Shown here: piece by piece, positions 56,449 to 64,000 of the stretch | How positions within the stretch are numbered: position 1 is the first letter of the stretch | Layout: each line of letters starts with the position of its first letter | From: an uncultured Methylophilaceae bacterium | GTDB lineage: Bacteria; Pseudomonadota; Gammaproteobacteria; Burkholderiales; Methylophilaceae | DNA length: 64,000 bases | NCBI GenBank assembly: GCA_903870165.1 | Contig: CAIQBW010000017.1 | Location: 111,525-175,524, forward strand | Direction: 5' to 3' | The notes under the pieces: generated by a model | Told to the model about the DNA's origin: nothing | Database searches by the model: none | Seen by the model: the letters and a program-made list of their open reading frames with translations, nothing else | Made by a program: the position numbers and the translations under genes

Positions 56449-57357
56449 TTATAGTTTTTCAATCTTAGCTAGTGAGCGATTAACGGCGACGAATGCGCCG
56501 ATCCATCCCAGCGCAACCGCGCTAACCAACATGGAGATGGTGATGGGTGCGTTCGGCATATTGAGTTTAAATTGGCTAGCATATAGGTCAGCGATTTCGG
56601 TCACTGACGTGTTGAAAAGTTGCACCACCGCGAGCACGATAAGCCATGCCGCTAAGCCGCCACCTAAGCCATATAACGTCCCTGCATATAAAAATGGACG
56701 ACGAATAAATTGGTTGGTCGCGCCGATGAGCTTGCTGACTTCAATCTCTTCAAGCTGTGTCATGATTTGCAGGCGGATGGTGTTGCCGATTACCGCGACT
56801 AATGCAAATCCAAGTAGTGCCACCAACACAAAGATCGCTTTTTTGACAAGCTTAAGCACCGTGTCTAGACGTTGAATCCAATTGGAATCGACCTGCGCCA
56901 GCTCGACGCCATCCCATTGCTGCATTTCTTTTTGTAGGCGCTCAACATTCTTGGGCTGAATGTTTTTAGGCGTCACAAAGTAAGCGTCCGGGAGTGGGTT
57001 CTTATTCAAGCTTGAGCTGATGTCTGCCGTGTTGGCATTTTGTTGCATCTGCTCCCAAGCACTTTCCTTACTCACAAATTCATACCTAGCGATGTCCGGA
57101 TGCTTTTTTAACTGCTCAGTAATAGCTTCTTTGGCGCTACTTGAGGCATCCAGTTTTAGAAATAAGCTCAATTGCGGTTTGCTTTCTATTCCGCCTGCTA
57201 TTTGACCTAGGTTATCAACGATCGTGAATAAGATCGCAGGTAATGAGAGTGTGACGCCCATGACGCAGCACATGAGAACGGTGCCTAGTAGATTCTGACG
57301 CATACGGCCAAGCACCATTCGCAGTGGCTGTATGTGTTGGTTTAGCCATTGGTTCAT
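56449..57357 (-). CDS. ftsX: Cell division ABC permease FtsX
   Basis: 302 aa with four membrane spans: one near 25-50, three in the C-terminal half. The large extracytoplasmic loop (about 60-170) activates cell-wall amidases through EnvC-type partners. The typical PNAPITISMLVSAVALGWIGAFVAV ends the protein. It overlaps ftsE by 4 bases. Confidence 0.93.
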   Translation of the reverse strand: MNQWLNQHIQPLRMVLGRMRQNLLGTVLMCCVMGVTLSLPAILFTIVDNLGQIAGGIESKPQLSLFLKLDASSSAKEAITEQLKKHPDIARYEFVSKESAWEQMQQNANTADISSSLNKNPLPDAYFVTPKNIQPKNVERLQKEMQQWDGVELAQVDSNWIQRLDTVLKLVKKAIFVLVALLGFALVAVIGNTIRLQIMTQLEEIEVSKLIGATNQFIRRPFLYAGTLYGLGGGLAAWLIVLAVVQLFNTSVTEIADLYASQFKLNMPNAPITISMLVSAVALGWIGAFVAVNRSLAKIEKL

Positions 57358-58019
57358 GCTGTAAGTTCTCCATGTTGCAAGTGCAATACTTTGACGACAT
57401 TTTTGATATTGTCTGGGATGTTGTGAGGCAGTTCGTGGCTCGCGATGATGACGGTCACGCCCACCTGCTGGAATGCGTATAGGAAGTCCAGAATGTCGGT
57501 TGCATAGTCTTCATCGAGATTGCCCGTCGGCTCATCTGCAATGAGTATTGATGGTCGGCTGACAACGGCGCGTGCAATCGCTAGGCGCTGTTGTTCACCA
57601 CCTGAAAGTGTTATCGGCATAGACTTTTCTTTTGAGAGCAAGCCGACCTTGTCTAGTGCTGCGCGAATACGTTTTGCGGCCTCTTCACCCAGAACGCCAT
57701 TGATGTGCAATGGCAAGGCTACGTTGTCAAAGCAGTTGCGGTCGTAAAGTAATTTGTGGTCTTGGAAAATCAAACCAAAATTACGGCGTAAGTAAGGAAT
57801 TGCCGCCGCTTTTAGTTGGCTGACGTTTTGGTTATTAATGAGCACCGTGCCAGAGGTTGGGCGCTCTAAACCCGCAATTAATTTAAGCAGCGTGCTTTTA
57901 CCAGCACCGGAAGTGCCTGTGACAAAAACCAAGTCACCTTGCTCGATTTCAAACGAGGTGTTCTTAATTGCGTCAAAGCTGCCTGGATAACGTTTGCTGA
58001 CTCGGTCGAATTTAATCAT
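57354..58019 (-). CDS. ftsE: Cell division ABC ATPase FtsE
   Basis: 221 aa. Walker [18 protein letters not shown], signature [21 protein letters not shown], Walker [14 protein letters not shown] and switch VIIASHE are complete. It drives FtsX at the division site. It overlaps ftsX and ftsY by 4 bases each, so the three are one transcript. Confidence 0.97.
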   Translation of the reverse strand: MIKFDRVSKRYPGSFDAIKNTSFEIEQGDLVFVTGTSGAGKSTLLKLIAGLERPTSGTVLINNQNVSQLKAAAIPYLRRNFGLIFQDHKLLYDRNCFDNVALPLHINGVLGEEAAKRIRAALDKVGLLSKEKSMPITLSGGEQQRLAIARAVVSRPSILIADEPTGNLDEDYATDILDFLYAFQQVGVTVIIASHELPHNIPDNIKNVVKVLHLQHGELTA

Positions 58020-58987
58020 TCAAATAATGCCTCTACAAATTCACTTGCCTTGAATGGGCGTAAATCTTCGATCGATTCGCCCACGCCAATAAATCTAATT
58101 GGGATTGGTCTCGTTTGTGCGATGGCGGCAATCACGCCGCCCTTAGCTGTGCCATCAAGCTTACTTAACAGTAAACCCGTCACCCCAAGCGCATCATCAA
58201 ACGCCTTAACTTGCATCACGGCATTTTGACCGGTGTTGGCGTCCAGCACGAGAAGCACCTCATGCGGCGCACCTGGTAATGCTTTATTAATGACGCGCTT
58301 AACCTTGCTGATCTCTTCCATCAAATTGAGCTGTGTTGGTAAACGCCCAGCGGTGTCTGCCAACACAATATCAATATTCTTTGCTTTCGCTGAGTTGATC
58401 GCATCAAAAATCACCGCCGCCGCATCGCCGCCCTCGCTAGCTACCACATGCACGTCGTTACGCTCACCCCAAGCCTGCAACTGCTCGCGCGCGGCAGCCC
58501 TGAAGGTGTCGCCTGCAGCAATCAACACTGATTTGCCTTCGGCTTGGAATAAATGCGTAAGTTTGCCGATGGTGGTTGTTTTGCCGGCACCGTTAACGCC
58601 TGTGAGCATGATGACAAAGGGTTGGTGTTCTGTGGTGTTGAGCGGTTTCTCTAGTGGTGCTAACAACGCCATGAGAGAGTCTTTGAGTGCCGCCTTGAGC
58701 TGCGTCGTGTCGCTTAAGGCTTGGCGAGCAACGCGCTGCTTGATGTCGTCTAGTAATGCTTGTGTCGCGGAGATGCCAACATCGGAGGTGAGCAAGATGG
58801 TCTCGAGTTCTTCGTAAACATCCGCATCAATCTTGCCACCACCAAATAGGCTGGCAAGCTGATTGCCTAGCTGGCTGCGCGTGCGTGAAAGCCCTTGTTT
58901 AAGGCGCTCAGCCCAGCTTATTTGTGCTGGCGCTTCGGCTTTGCTTTGCGCTTCAGGGGTTTTGTCTTTTTTGAAAAAATCGAACAT
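58016..58987 (-). CDS. ftsY: Signal recognition particle receptor FtsY
   Basis: 323 aa, a short form with a brief acidic N-terminal region (about 1-30) before the NG domain. G1 MLTGVNGAGKTTTIGKL, G3-type DIVLADTAGRLPTQLNLMEEI, and VTGLLLSKLDGTAKGGVIAAIAQTRPIPIRFIGVGE are all in place. It docks ribosome-SRP complexes at the membrane. It begins the ftsY-ftsE-ftsX operon. Confidence 0.97.
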   Translation of the reverse strand: MFDFFKKDKTPEAQSKAEAPAQISWAERLKQGLSRTRSQLGNQLASLFGGGKIDADVYEELETILLTSDVGISATQALLDDIKQRVARQALSDTTQLKAALKDSLMALLAPLEKPLNTTEHQPFVIMLTGVNGAGKTTTIGKLTHLFQAEGKSVLIAAGDTFRAAAREQLQAWGERNDVHVVASEGGDAAAVIFDAINSAKAKNIDIVLADTAGRLPTQLNLMEEISKVKRVINKALPGAPHEVLLVLDANTGQNAVMQVKAFDDALGVTGLLLSKLDGTAKGGVIAAIAQTRPIPIRFIGVGESIEDLRPFKASEFVEALFE

Positions 58988-59080
58988 AGCATCTTATCGA
59001 GTGTATTAACGCTATTTTAGTCGCAAAGCCACCCGCACGCTATCGTCTTGATGGCGTTTTGTGCGGGAGGGGAATGGTTT

Positions 59081-60157
59081 TTAGGCTGATGCGGTGTTGT
59101 CTGCAAAAACGCGGACATTGCGCGGATAAATAAATACTTGCTCGCCAGTATTTAATCCGAGCTCGCGGAAGCGTTCCTGGGTAAGCTCTGCCTCGATGAT
59201 GGCGTCTTGACCGAGTTGTTGCAGCTCAAGTCTCACCAACGGGCCGATGGCGTGAATGTAATTGACCTTGACCTCAAAAGCTGGGGCACTACCACTTTTG
59301 ATTCTCTGTACATCAATATCATGTGGACGAATATAAGCAAGTGCAGCGCCATCAGCTTGTTGGTTTTCTTTCTCAAGCTTGATATTCGAGCCGCCAATGC
59401 TTGCTTCACCTTTTTGTACATTACTCTTGAATTGGTTCACGTTGCCCAAGAAGTTATATACATAGGGCGTTGCAGGGTTGTCATACACCTCTTGCGGCGT
59501 GCCGATCTGCTCAACCTTGCCCTTGTTCATCACGACAATGCGGTCAGCCACTTCGAGCGCCTCCTCTTGATCGTGCGTCACAAATACGCTGGTGATGTGT
59601 AGCTCGTCATGTAGGCGACGTAGCCAGCGGCGTAGTTCTTTACGCACCTTGGCATCTAGCGCGCCGAAGGGCTCATCGAGTAGCAAGACTTTTGGTTCAA
59701 CCGCTAGGGCGCGCGCCAAAGCAATACGTTGACGTTGGCCCCCTGAAAGCTGAGGTGGGTAGCGGTCTGCAAGCCAGTCTAATTGCACGAGCTCAAGTAG
59801 CTCATGCACACGGCGTTTAATTTCCGCATCGCTGGGGCGTGTCTCTTTTGGACGCACACGCAAACCGAACGCTACGTTTTCAAACACGGTCATGTGGCGG
59901 AACAGGGCGTAGTGTTGAAAAACAAAGCCAACTTGGCGCTCACGAACGTCACGTTCGGTGGTGTCCTTGCCGTGAAAGTGAATGCTGCCAGCATCAGGCG
60001 CTTCCAGGCCTGCGATGATACGTAGTAATGTGGTCTTGCCGCAGCCAGATGGACCAAGTAATGCAACAAGTTCACCGCTTGGGACATCCAAGCTCACATC
60101 GTTCAGCGCACTAAAGTCACCAAAATTTTTCTTAACATTACGAATTTCGATACTCAT
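59081..60157 (-). CDS. cysA: Sulfate/thiosulfate ABC transporter ATPase CysA
   Basis: 358 aa from the ATG at 60157 ([20 protein letters not shown]); the frame runs on to 60214 into the cysW end. Walker [21 protein letters not shown], signature [19 protein letters not shown] and Walker [20 protein letters not shown] are complete. The C-terminal TOBE-like domain (about 235-358) is present. It lies 14 bases after cysW. Confidence 0.95.
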   Translation of the reverse strand: MSIEIRNVKKNFGDFSALNDVSLDVPSGELVALLGPSGCGKTTLLRIIAGLEAPDAGSIHFHGKDTTERDVRERQVGFVFQHYALFRHMTVFENVAFGLRVRPKETRPSDAEIKRRVHELLELVQLDWLADRYPPQLSGGQRQRIALARALAVEPKVLLLDEPFGALDAKVRKELRRWLRRLHDELHITSVFVTHDQEEALEVADRIVVMNKGKVEQIGTPQEVYDNPATPYVYNFLGNVNQFKSNVQKGEASIGGSNIKLEKENQQADGAALAYIRPHDIDVQRIKSGSAPAFEVKVNYIHAIGPLVRLELQQLGQDAIIEAELTQERFRELGLNTGEQVFIYPRNVRVFADNTASA

Positions 60158-60171
60158 CAATATTCCCTCTT

Positions 60172-61062
60172 TTAATTTTGTTCTATAGCACGTGCGCTTC
60201 GAGCGGCATGCCATTCAACGATAGACTTCAATACCAAGGTTACGAGTGCCAATAAGGCTAGAACCGAGGCCACCGCAAACGCTGCCGCGTAGTTGTACTC
60301 GTTATATAAGATCTCCACATGGAGTGGCATGGTGTTAGTCATGCCACGGATATGGCCTGACACTACAGACACCGCGCCAAACTCACCCATTGCACGGGCG
60401 TTGGTGAGGATGACACCGTAGAGTAATCCCCACTTGATATTCGGTAAGGTCACGCGCCATAAGATCTGCCAACCAGATGCGCCTAGCACTAAAGCGGCTT
60501 CCTCTTCGTCTTTGCCTTGCGCTTGCATGAGGGGAATAAGCTCGCGTGCCACAAATGGAAAGGTCACAAAGATGGTCGCTAATACAATGCCTGGGATTGC
60601 GAAGATTACTTTAAAGTCGTGGTCTGAAAGCCAGCCGCCGAACCAGCCCTGCAATCCAAAAATTAGTACGTAAATCAAACCAGCAATTACAGGTGAAACT
60701 GCAAAAGGGAGGTCGATTAAGGTGATGAGGATGCTCTTGCCCCTGAACTCGAATTTAGCAATCGCCCATGCTGCAGCAACCCCAAATACCAGGTTGAGTG
60801 GCACCGCGATAAGTGCGGCAATAAAGGTGAGCTTCATCGCTGATAATGCGTCCGCATCAGCAAGTGCTGAGATGTAAGTATCAAATCCCTTGCGCAAGGC
60901 TTCGGTAAATACCGCTGCGAGTGGCATGAATAAGAACAAACTTAGAAACAGCAGCGCCGTTGTGATGAGCGTCCATCTGATCCATGTAGGTTCAGATGTG
61001 GCTCGGCTCTTGGCGACCTTGGCGCTGTATTTTGAAAACTGGGTGGTGCTTTCTTCAGACAT
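60172..61062 (-). CDS. cysW: Sulfate ABC transporter permease CysW
   Basis: 296 aa with six or so spans. [48 protein letters not shown] carries the EAA-type loop that meets CysA. The first 35 residues are a cytoplasmic tail. It lies between cysT and cysA, 11 bases after cysT. Confidence 0.95.
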   Translation of the reverse strand: MSEESTTQFSKYSAKVAKSRATSEPTWIRWTLITTALLFLSLFLFMPLAAVFTEALRKGFDTYISALADADALSAMKLTFIAALIAVPLNLVFGVAAAWAIAKFEFRGKSILITLIDLPFAVSPVIAGLIYVLIFGLQGWFGGWLSDHDFKVIFAIPGIVLATIFVTFPFVARELIPLMQAQGKDEEEAALVLGASGWQILWRVTLPNIKWGLLYGVILTNARAMGEFGAVSVVSGHIRGMTNTMPLHVEILYNEYNYAAAFAVASVLALLALVTLVLKSIVEWHAARSARAIEQN

Positions 61063-61073
61063 GGTGCTGATCC

Positions 61074-61907
61074 TTAAATGGCGCGCGTATTGCGGCTACT
61101 GTTCCACCATTGCAGGCCGTTAATGGCGAGCAGTAAAACAAACGAGATGAGGAGCATCACCACGGCAACAGCTGTTGCGCCTGCGTAGTCATACTGCTCA
61201 AGTTTGGTGATGATGATGAGCGGGGTAATTTCAGACACCATCGGCATATTGCCCGCAATAAAAATCACAGAGCCGTACTCGCCAATGGCACGGGCGAAAG
61301 CCAATGAGAAGCCAGTCAATAAGGCAGGGGCGATCGCTGGAAAAATGATCTTAGTAAAGGTTTGCCAACGATTTGCGCCCAAGCTTGCGGCAGCCTCTTC
61401 AGTTTCAGCTTCTAAATCTTCCAAGATAGGCTGTACTGTTCGCACCACAAAAGGCAAACCAATAAAAGTTAGCGCAATGACTACGCCAATCGGTGTAAAT
61501 GCAACCTTGATGCCATGCGGGGCAAGTAAGCTACCTATCCAGCCATTGGGTGCATAAATCGCCGTTAGTGCGATACCTGCGACTGCCGTTGGGAGAGCAA
61601 AAGGCAAGTCCACCAGGGCGTCAATAATGCGTTTGCCAGTGAATGTGTAGCGAGTGAGTACCCAAGCGGTGAGTAAGCCAAATATGGCATTAATTGAAGC
61701 GCCAATGAGGGATGCGCCAAAGGTGAGCTTGTAGGAGGCAACAACTCGCGGTGAAGCGACCGCAACCCAAAATTCGTGCAAACTTAATGTGCTGGTTTTA
61801 ATGAAAGCCGCTGAAAGTGGGATCAGCACAATCAGGCTTAAATAGAAAATAGTGAACCCTAGGGATAGATTAAATCCTGGGAGCACGTTGTTGTGTTTTT
61901 TTGCCAT
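61074..61907 (-). CDS. cysT: Sulfate ABC transporter permease CysT
   Basis: 277 aa. It has six spans and the EAA loop [51 protein letters not shown]. It pairs with CysW to form the channel for sulfate. It is separated from the EAL gene by 152 bases holding a strong hairpin. Confidence 0.95.
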   Translation of the reverse strand: MAKKHNNVLPGFNLSLGFTIFYLSLIVLIPLSAAFIKTSTLSLHEFWVAVASPRVVASYKLTFGASLIGASINAIFGLLTAWVLTRYTFTGKRIIDALVDLPFALPTAVAGIALTAIYAPNGWIGSLLAPHGIKVAFTPIGVVIALTFIGLPFVVRTVQPILEDLEAETEEAAASLGANRWQTFTKIIFPAIAPALLTGFSLAFARAIGEYGSVIFIAGNMPMVSEITPLIIITKLEQYDYAGATAVAVVMLLISFVLLLAINGLQWWNSSRNTRAI

Positions 61908-62006
61908 ATAAAACCGTTGGTGAAAAATAGCGCTTAATTTAGCAGATTTACTTATCTTAAATTAAGAATAGTTTTGAATAATGATATTCCAAAATCGTAT
62001 AAAGAA

Positions 62007-62043
62007 GTCTAGGTAAGGCTTTGCTTGCAAGCCTTACCTAGAC
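62007..62043 (-). terminator. Strong hairpin between the EAL gene and cysT
   Basis: A perfect 15-bp stem (62007-62021 with 62029-62043, 7-base loop) lies 17 bases past the EAL stop on the minus strand. The T-run is weak (TTCTTT), so it may end part of the transcript or protect the sbp-EAL message, leaving cysTWA at a lower level or under its own promoter. Confidence 0.65.
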
Positions 62044-62059
62044 GAAATTGATGGATTTA

Positions 62060-62920
62060 CTAAGCAACTGCGAGTTTAGGGCGTGAGAAGACTTTGCTTG
62101 GTTGCAGTTCTTTAGCGCTGACTGCCTCGCCAAGAAAAGGGCCCTGTAGAATCGTGGCGCCTGTTTCAATGGCCACCTCCAGTTGTTTTTGATTTTCAAT
62201 GCCGGTGACAATTGCTTCGCCGCCAATGTCGCGAATCATCTTGATGAGACCAGGGAGTATTTTCTTCAATTGGCTGTTTGTTTCAGCTTTTTGAATAATG
62301 GTCGGATCTAGCTTCACGAAATTAGGCGAGAATTGCCACAAGCGGTCGATGTGAGACTTCTTGTTGCCGAAATTATCGATCGCAATTAGGTACCCACGCT
62401 CACGGTAATTATCAATGGCCTCTGCCAATTGTTTATCTTGCTCGACTAGCCCCTCTTCAATTTGAATCACCACGCGATTGGTTGGCACGGAGTGTGCATG
62501 TAGTATGCGTTCAAATACCTTGCCGTGTTCGTTCACGCTAATTAAAAGTGATGGATGAACACTCAGAAATAGTAGGCCTTTTTCATCATAAATTTGGCGG
62601 AAGTTAAGCACATGCAGTGCTCGGCTTACTCGGTCAAATTGGACTAACTTACCCGCTCTTTCGGCATAGCTAAATGCAAACTCAGGCGTGCTAATAAGCT
62701 CCTTACCGAGGAAGGGTTTAAGGACGGCCTCATGGCCAAGCAGTTCACCCGCTGCGCTGTCATAGATAGGTTGGAAAGCGCTATTTAGTTGAACGCCAAT
62801 GTATTCACTCCGATATTCGCCGGAGGACTCTTCGGTGAGTCCGTATTCCTCTAAGTCCAGTTGAAGGGCGCGTTTAAGTTCTTGCGTGAGCTTTTTGAGT
62901 CTTGAAGGACTGGTTGCCAT
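62060..62920 (-). CDS. EAL-domain protein with degenerate active site
   Basis: 286 aa. The EAL fold spans about 45-275. The EAL Glu survives (HEAVLK), and the KxD lysine is present (VKLDPTII). Other residues expected for c-di-GMP hydrolysis are changed: the Asn of VNxS is His (LSVHPS), the first Glu of ExTE is Gln (IQIEEG), DDFG is DNFG, and EGVE is TGIE. It is probably a non-catalytic binding or scaffold protein. It lies between sbp and cysT, 17 bases after sbp, so it is likely translated with the sulfate-binding protein. Confidence 0.85.
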   Translation of the reverse strand: MATSPSRLKKLTQELKRALQLDLEEYGLTEESSGEYRSEYIGVQLNSAFQPIYDSAAGELLGHEAVLKPFLGKELISTPEFAFSYAERAGKLVQFDRVSRALHVLNFRQIYDEKGLLFLSVHPSLLISVNEHGKVFERILHAHSVPTNRVVIQIEEGLVEQDKQLAEAIDNYRERGYLIAIDNFGNKKSHIDRLWQFSPNFVKLDPTIIQKAETNSQLKKILPGLIKMIRDIGGEAIVTGIENQKQLEVAIETGATILQGPFLGEAVSAKELQPSKVFSRPKLAVA

Positions 62921-62937
62921 TTCTTGAGTTTCCTTTT

Positions 62938-63921
62938 TTATTTTGAGTAAATTTGATCGAATGTGCCGCCATCAGCAAAGTGCGTTTTTTGTGCTTTTTG
63001 CCAACCGCCAAACACTTCTTCCACAGTAAATAGATTGATGTTTTTGAAATCTTTTTGGTGCTTACTTAGCACCGTCTTGTTGGTTGGGCGTAAGAAGTGT
63101 TGCGCAGCAATTTCTTGGCCCTCGTCCGAATATAGGTAGTTCAAATACGCTTCGGCTTGTGTGCGAGTTTTATGCTTATCCACCACCTTGTCGACAACTG
63201 TTACTGGGTTTTCCGCCAGGATGCTATTGGATGGATATACGACATCAAACTGATCGTTGCCCAATTCTTTTTTGATGAGGAACACTTCGTTCTCAAATGT
63301 AATTAACACATCGCCGATTCCTCTTTGTACGAAGGTGGTGGTTGCGCCACGTCCACCGGTGTCTAACACGGGTACGTTTTTAAATAGTTGACCTATAAAG
63401 GTTTTCGCTTTAGCTTCATCACCGCCCTTTTTGATGATGTGACCCCATGCTGCAAGATAGCCGTATCTGCCATTGCCTGATGTTTTAGGATTAGGTAAAA
63501 CGACAGCAACGTTTGGTTTGATTAAGTCTTCCCAGTCTTGAATGTTTTTAGGATTGCCCTTGCGTACCAAGAAGACGGTGGTAGATGTGGTCGGTACACT
63601 GTCGTTTGGTAGGCGTTTTTGCCAATCCTTAGGAATTAATTTGCTGCGCTCATACAAGATATCAATGTCGTTAGATTGGTTCATGGTAATCACGTCAGCT
63701 TCTAAGCCGTCCGCCACGGCGCGCGCTCGTTTGCTTGAGCCGCCATGCGATTGATTAACGGTGATATTTTCGCCTGACTTTTGTTTCCAGTATTTAACGA
63801 AAGCAGCGTTGTAATCTTTGTAGAATTCTCGCGTCACATCATATGAGGCGTTAAGTAAGCTGCTATCCGCGTAGGCGTTTGATGTAATCAATAGGCTGGC
63901 AATGAGTAATTTTTTGAGCAT
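62938..63921 (-). CDS. sbp: Periplasmic sulfate-binding protein
   Basis: 327 aa with a signal peptide ending at AYA (residue 18). SYDVTREFYKDYNAAFVKYW, NQSHGGSSKRARAVADGLEADVITM, FLVRKGNPKNIQDWEDLIKPNVAVVLPNPKTSGNGRYGYLAAWG and DTGGRGATTTFVQRGIGDVLITFENE are typical of sulfate-binding proteins (Sbp/CysP class). It delivers sulfate or thiosulfate to CysTWA. The 80 bases upstream to the window end are AT-rich and contain a GAGGC/GCCTC inverted repeat, probably within the promoter. Confidence 0.95.
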   Translation of the reverse strand: MLKKLLIASLLITSNAYADSSLLNASYDVTREFYKDYNAAFVKYWKQKSGENITVNQSHGGSSKRARAVADGLEADVITMNQSNDIDILYERSKLIPKDWQKRLPNDSVPTTSTTVFLVRKGNPKNIQDWEDLIKPNVAVVLPNPKTSGNGRYGYLAAWGHIIKKGGDEAKAKTFIGQLFKNVPVLDTGGRGATTTFVQRGIGDVLITFENEVFLIKKELGNDQFDVVYPSNSILAENPVTVVDKVVDKHKTRTQAEAYLNYLYSDEGQEIAAQHFLRPTNKTVLSKHQKDFKNINLFTVEEVFGGWQKAQKTHFADGGTFDQIYSK

Positions 63922-64000
63922 TTCTTGAATCTCTAAATTCTATGAGGCGTGAACTTTAATGCCTCAATTTAATAATTTAAAAGAATATATAATAATTAAT

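Noticed and set aside
58233..58817. 194-codon frame opposite ftsY
   Set aside because: Low-complexity Ser/Ala/Thr-rich antisense product of the conserved FtsY G domain; not a gene.

Overview
The window is about 64 kb of chromosome from a betaproteobacterium, most likely a methylotroph of the Methylophilaceae (Methylotenera/Methylophilus-like). The reasons are the moderately low GC, the gene orders alaS-recX-recA, pcnB-folK-dNK-panB-panC-panD, miaB-phoH-ybeY-corC-lnt-glyQ-glyS-gmhB-plsC and ubiE-ubiJ-ubiB, and a free-standing pqqA precursor gene, which fits a PQQ-dependent methanol dehydrogenase lifestyle. The assignment rests on gene content and order; no database search was made.

Layout. 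1-3446 is an AT-rich accessory segment with an MrcB-domain/HNH endonuclease gene (cut by the left edge) and an AlbA_2 plus histidine-kinase-type ATPase gene. It ends at the 3' end of tRNA-Arg(ACG), a usual integration point. 3447-12362 is a leftward housekeeping block: tRNA-Arg, tRNA-Ser, lysC, alaS, recX, recA, pncC/cinA C-domain, pgpA, thiL, MAPEG protein, mogA. 12496-15210 holds a PDZ protein, darP (yjgA) and pmbA. 15281-23785 runs leftward through mlaA, phr, rlmH, rsfS, panD, panC, panB, a deoxynucleoside kinase, folK, pcnB and a cobalamin adenosyltransferase. murI, a CHCC zinc-finger gene and ilvE follow.

26218-35033 is the rightward high-affinity respiration locus: sco1, ccoN, ccoO, ccoQ, ccoP, ccoG, a long ccoH-like gene and ccoI. 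A good FNR/ANR-type box lies upstream. The missing assembly gene ccoS is about 18 kb away at 52766. pqqA lies just after ccoI on the other strand.

35308-46068 is a tightly packed leftward block: ygjP-like protease, plsC, gmhB, glyS, glyQ, lnt, a secreted small protein, corC, ybeY, phoH, miaB. 46312-49267 holds a tiny membrane protein and an AT-rich cassette with a TetR regulator divergent from an SDR and a ferredoxin/SCP2 fusion. 49335-52614 is ubiB, ubiJ, ubiE and a DUF971 gene. ccoS, a second tiny membrane protein, rpoH with a clear CIRCE element, an MFS transporter, a TonB-like protein, ftsX, ftsE and ftsY follow. 59081-63921 is a sulfate ABC transporter locus (sbp, cysT, cysW, cysA) with a degenerate EAL-domain gene inside it.

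No CRISPR array, rRNA, complete IS element or replication origin was seen. The most interesting items are the MrcB-HNH/AlbA_2 pair with imperfect direct repeats around the second gene, the degenerate EAL gene inside the sulfate operon, the TetR/SDR/ferredoxin-SCP2 cassette, the detached ccoS, and the CIRCE element on rpoH. I do not see a clearly new multi-gene system.
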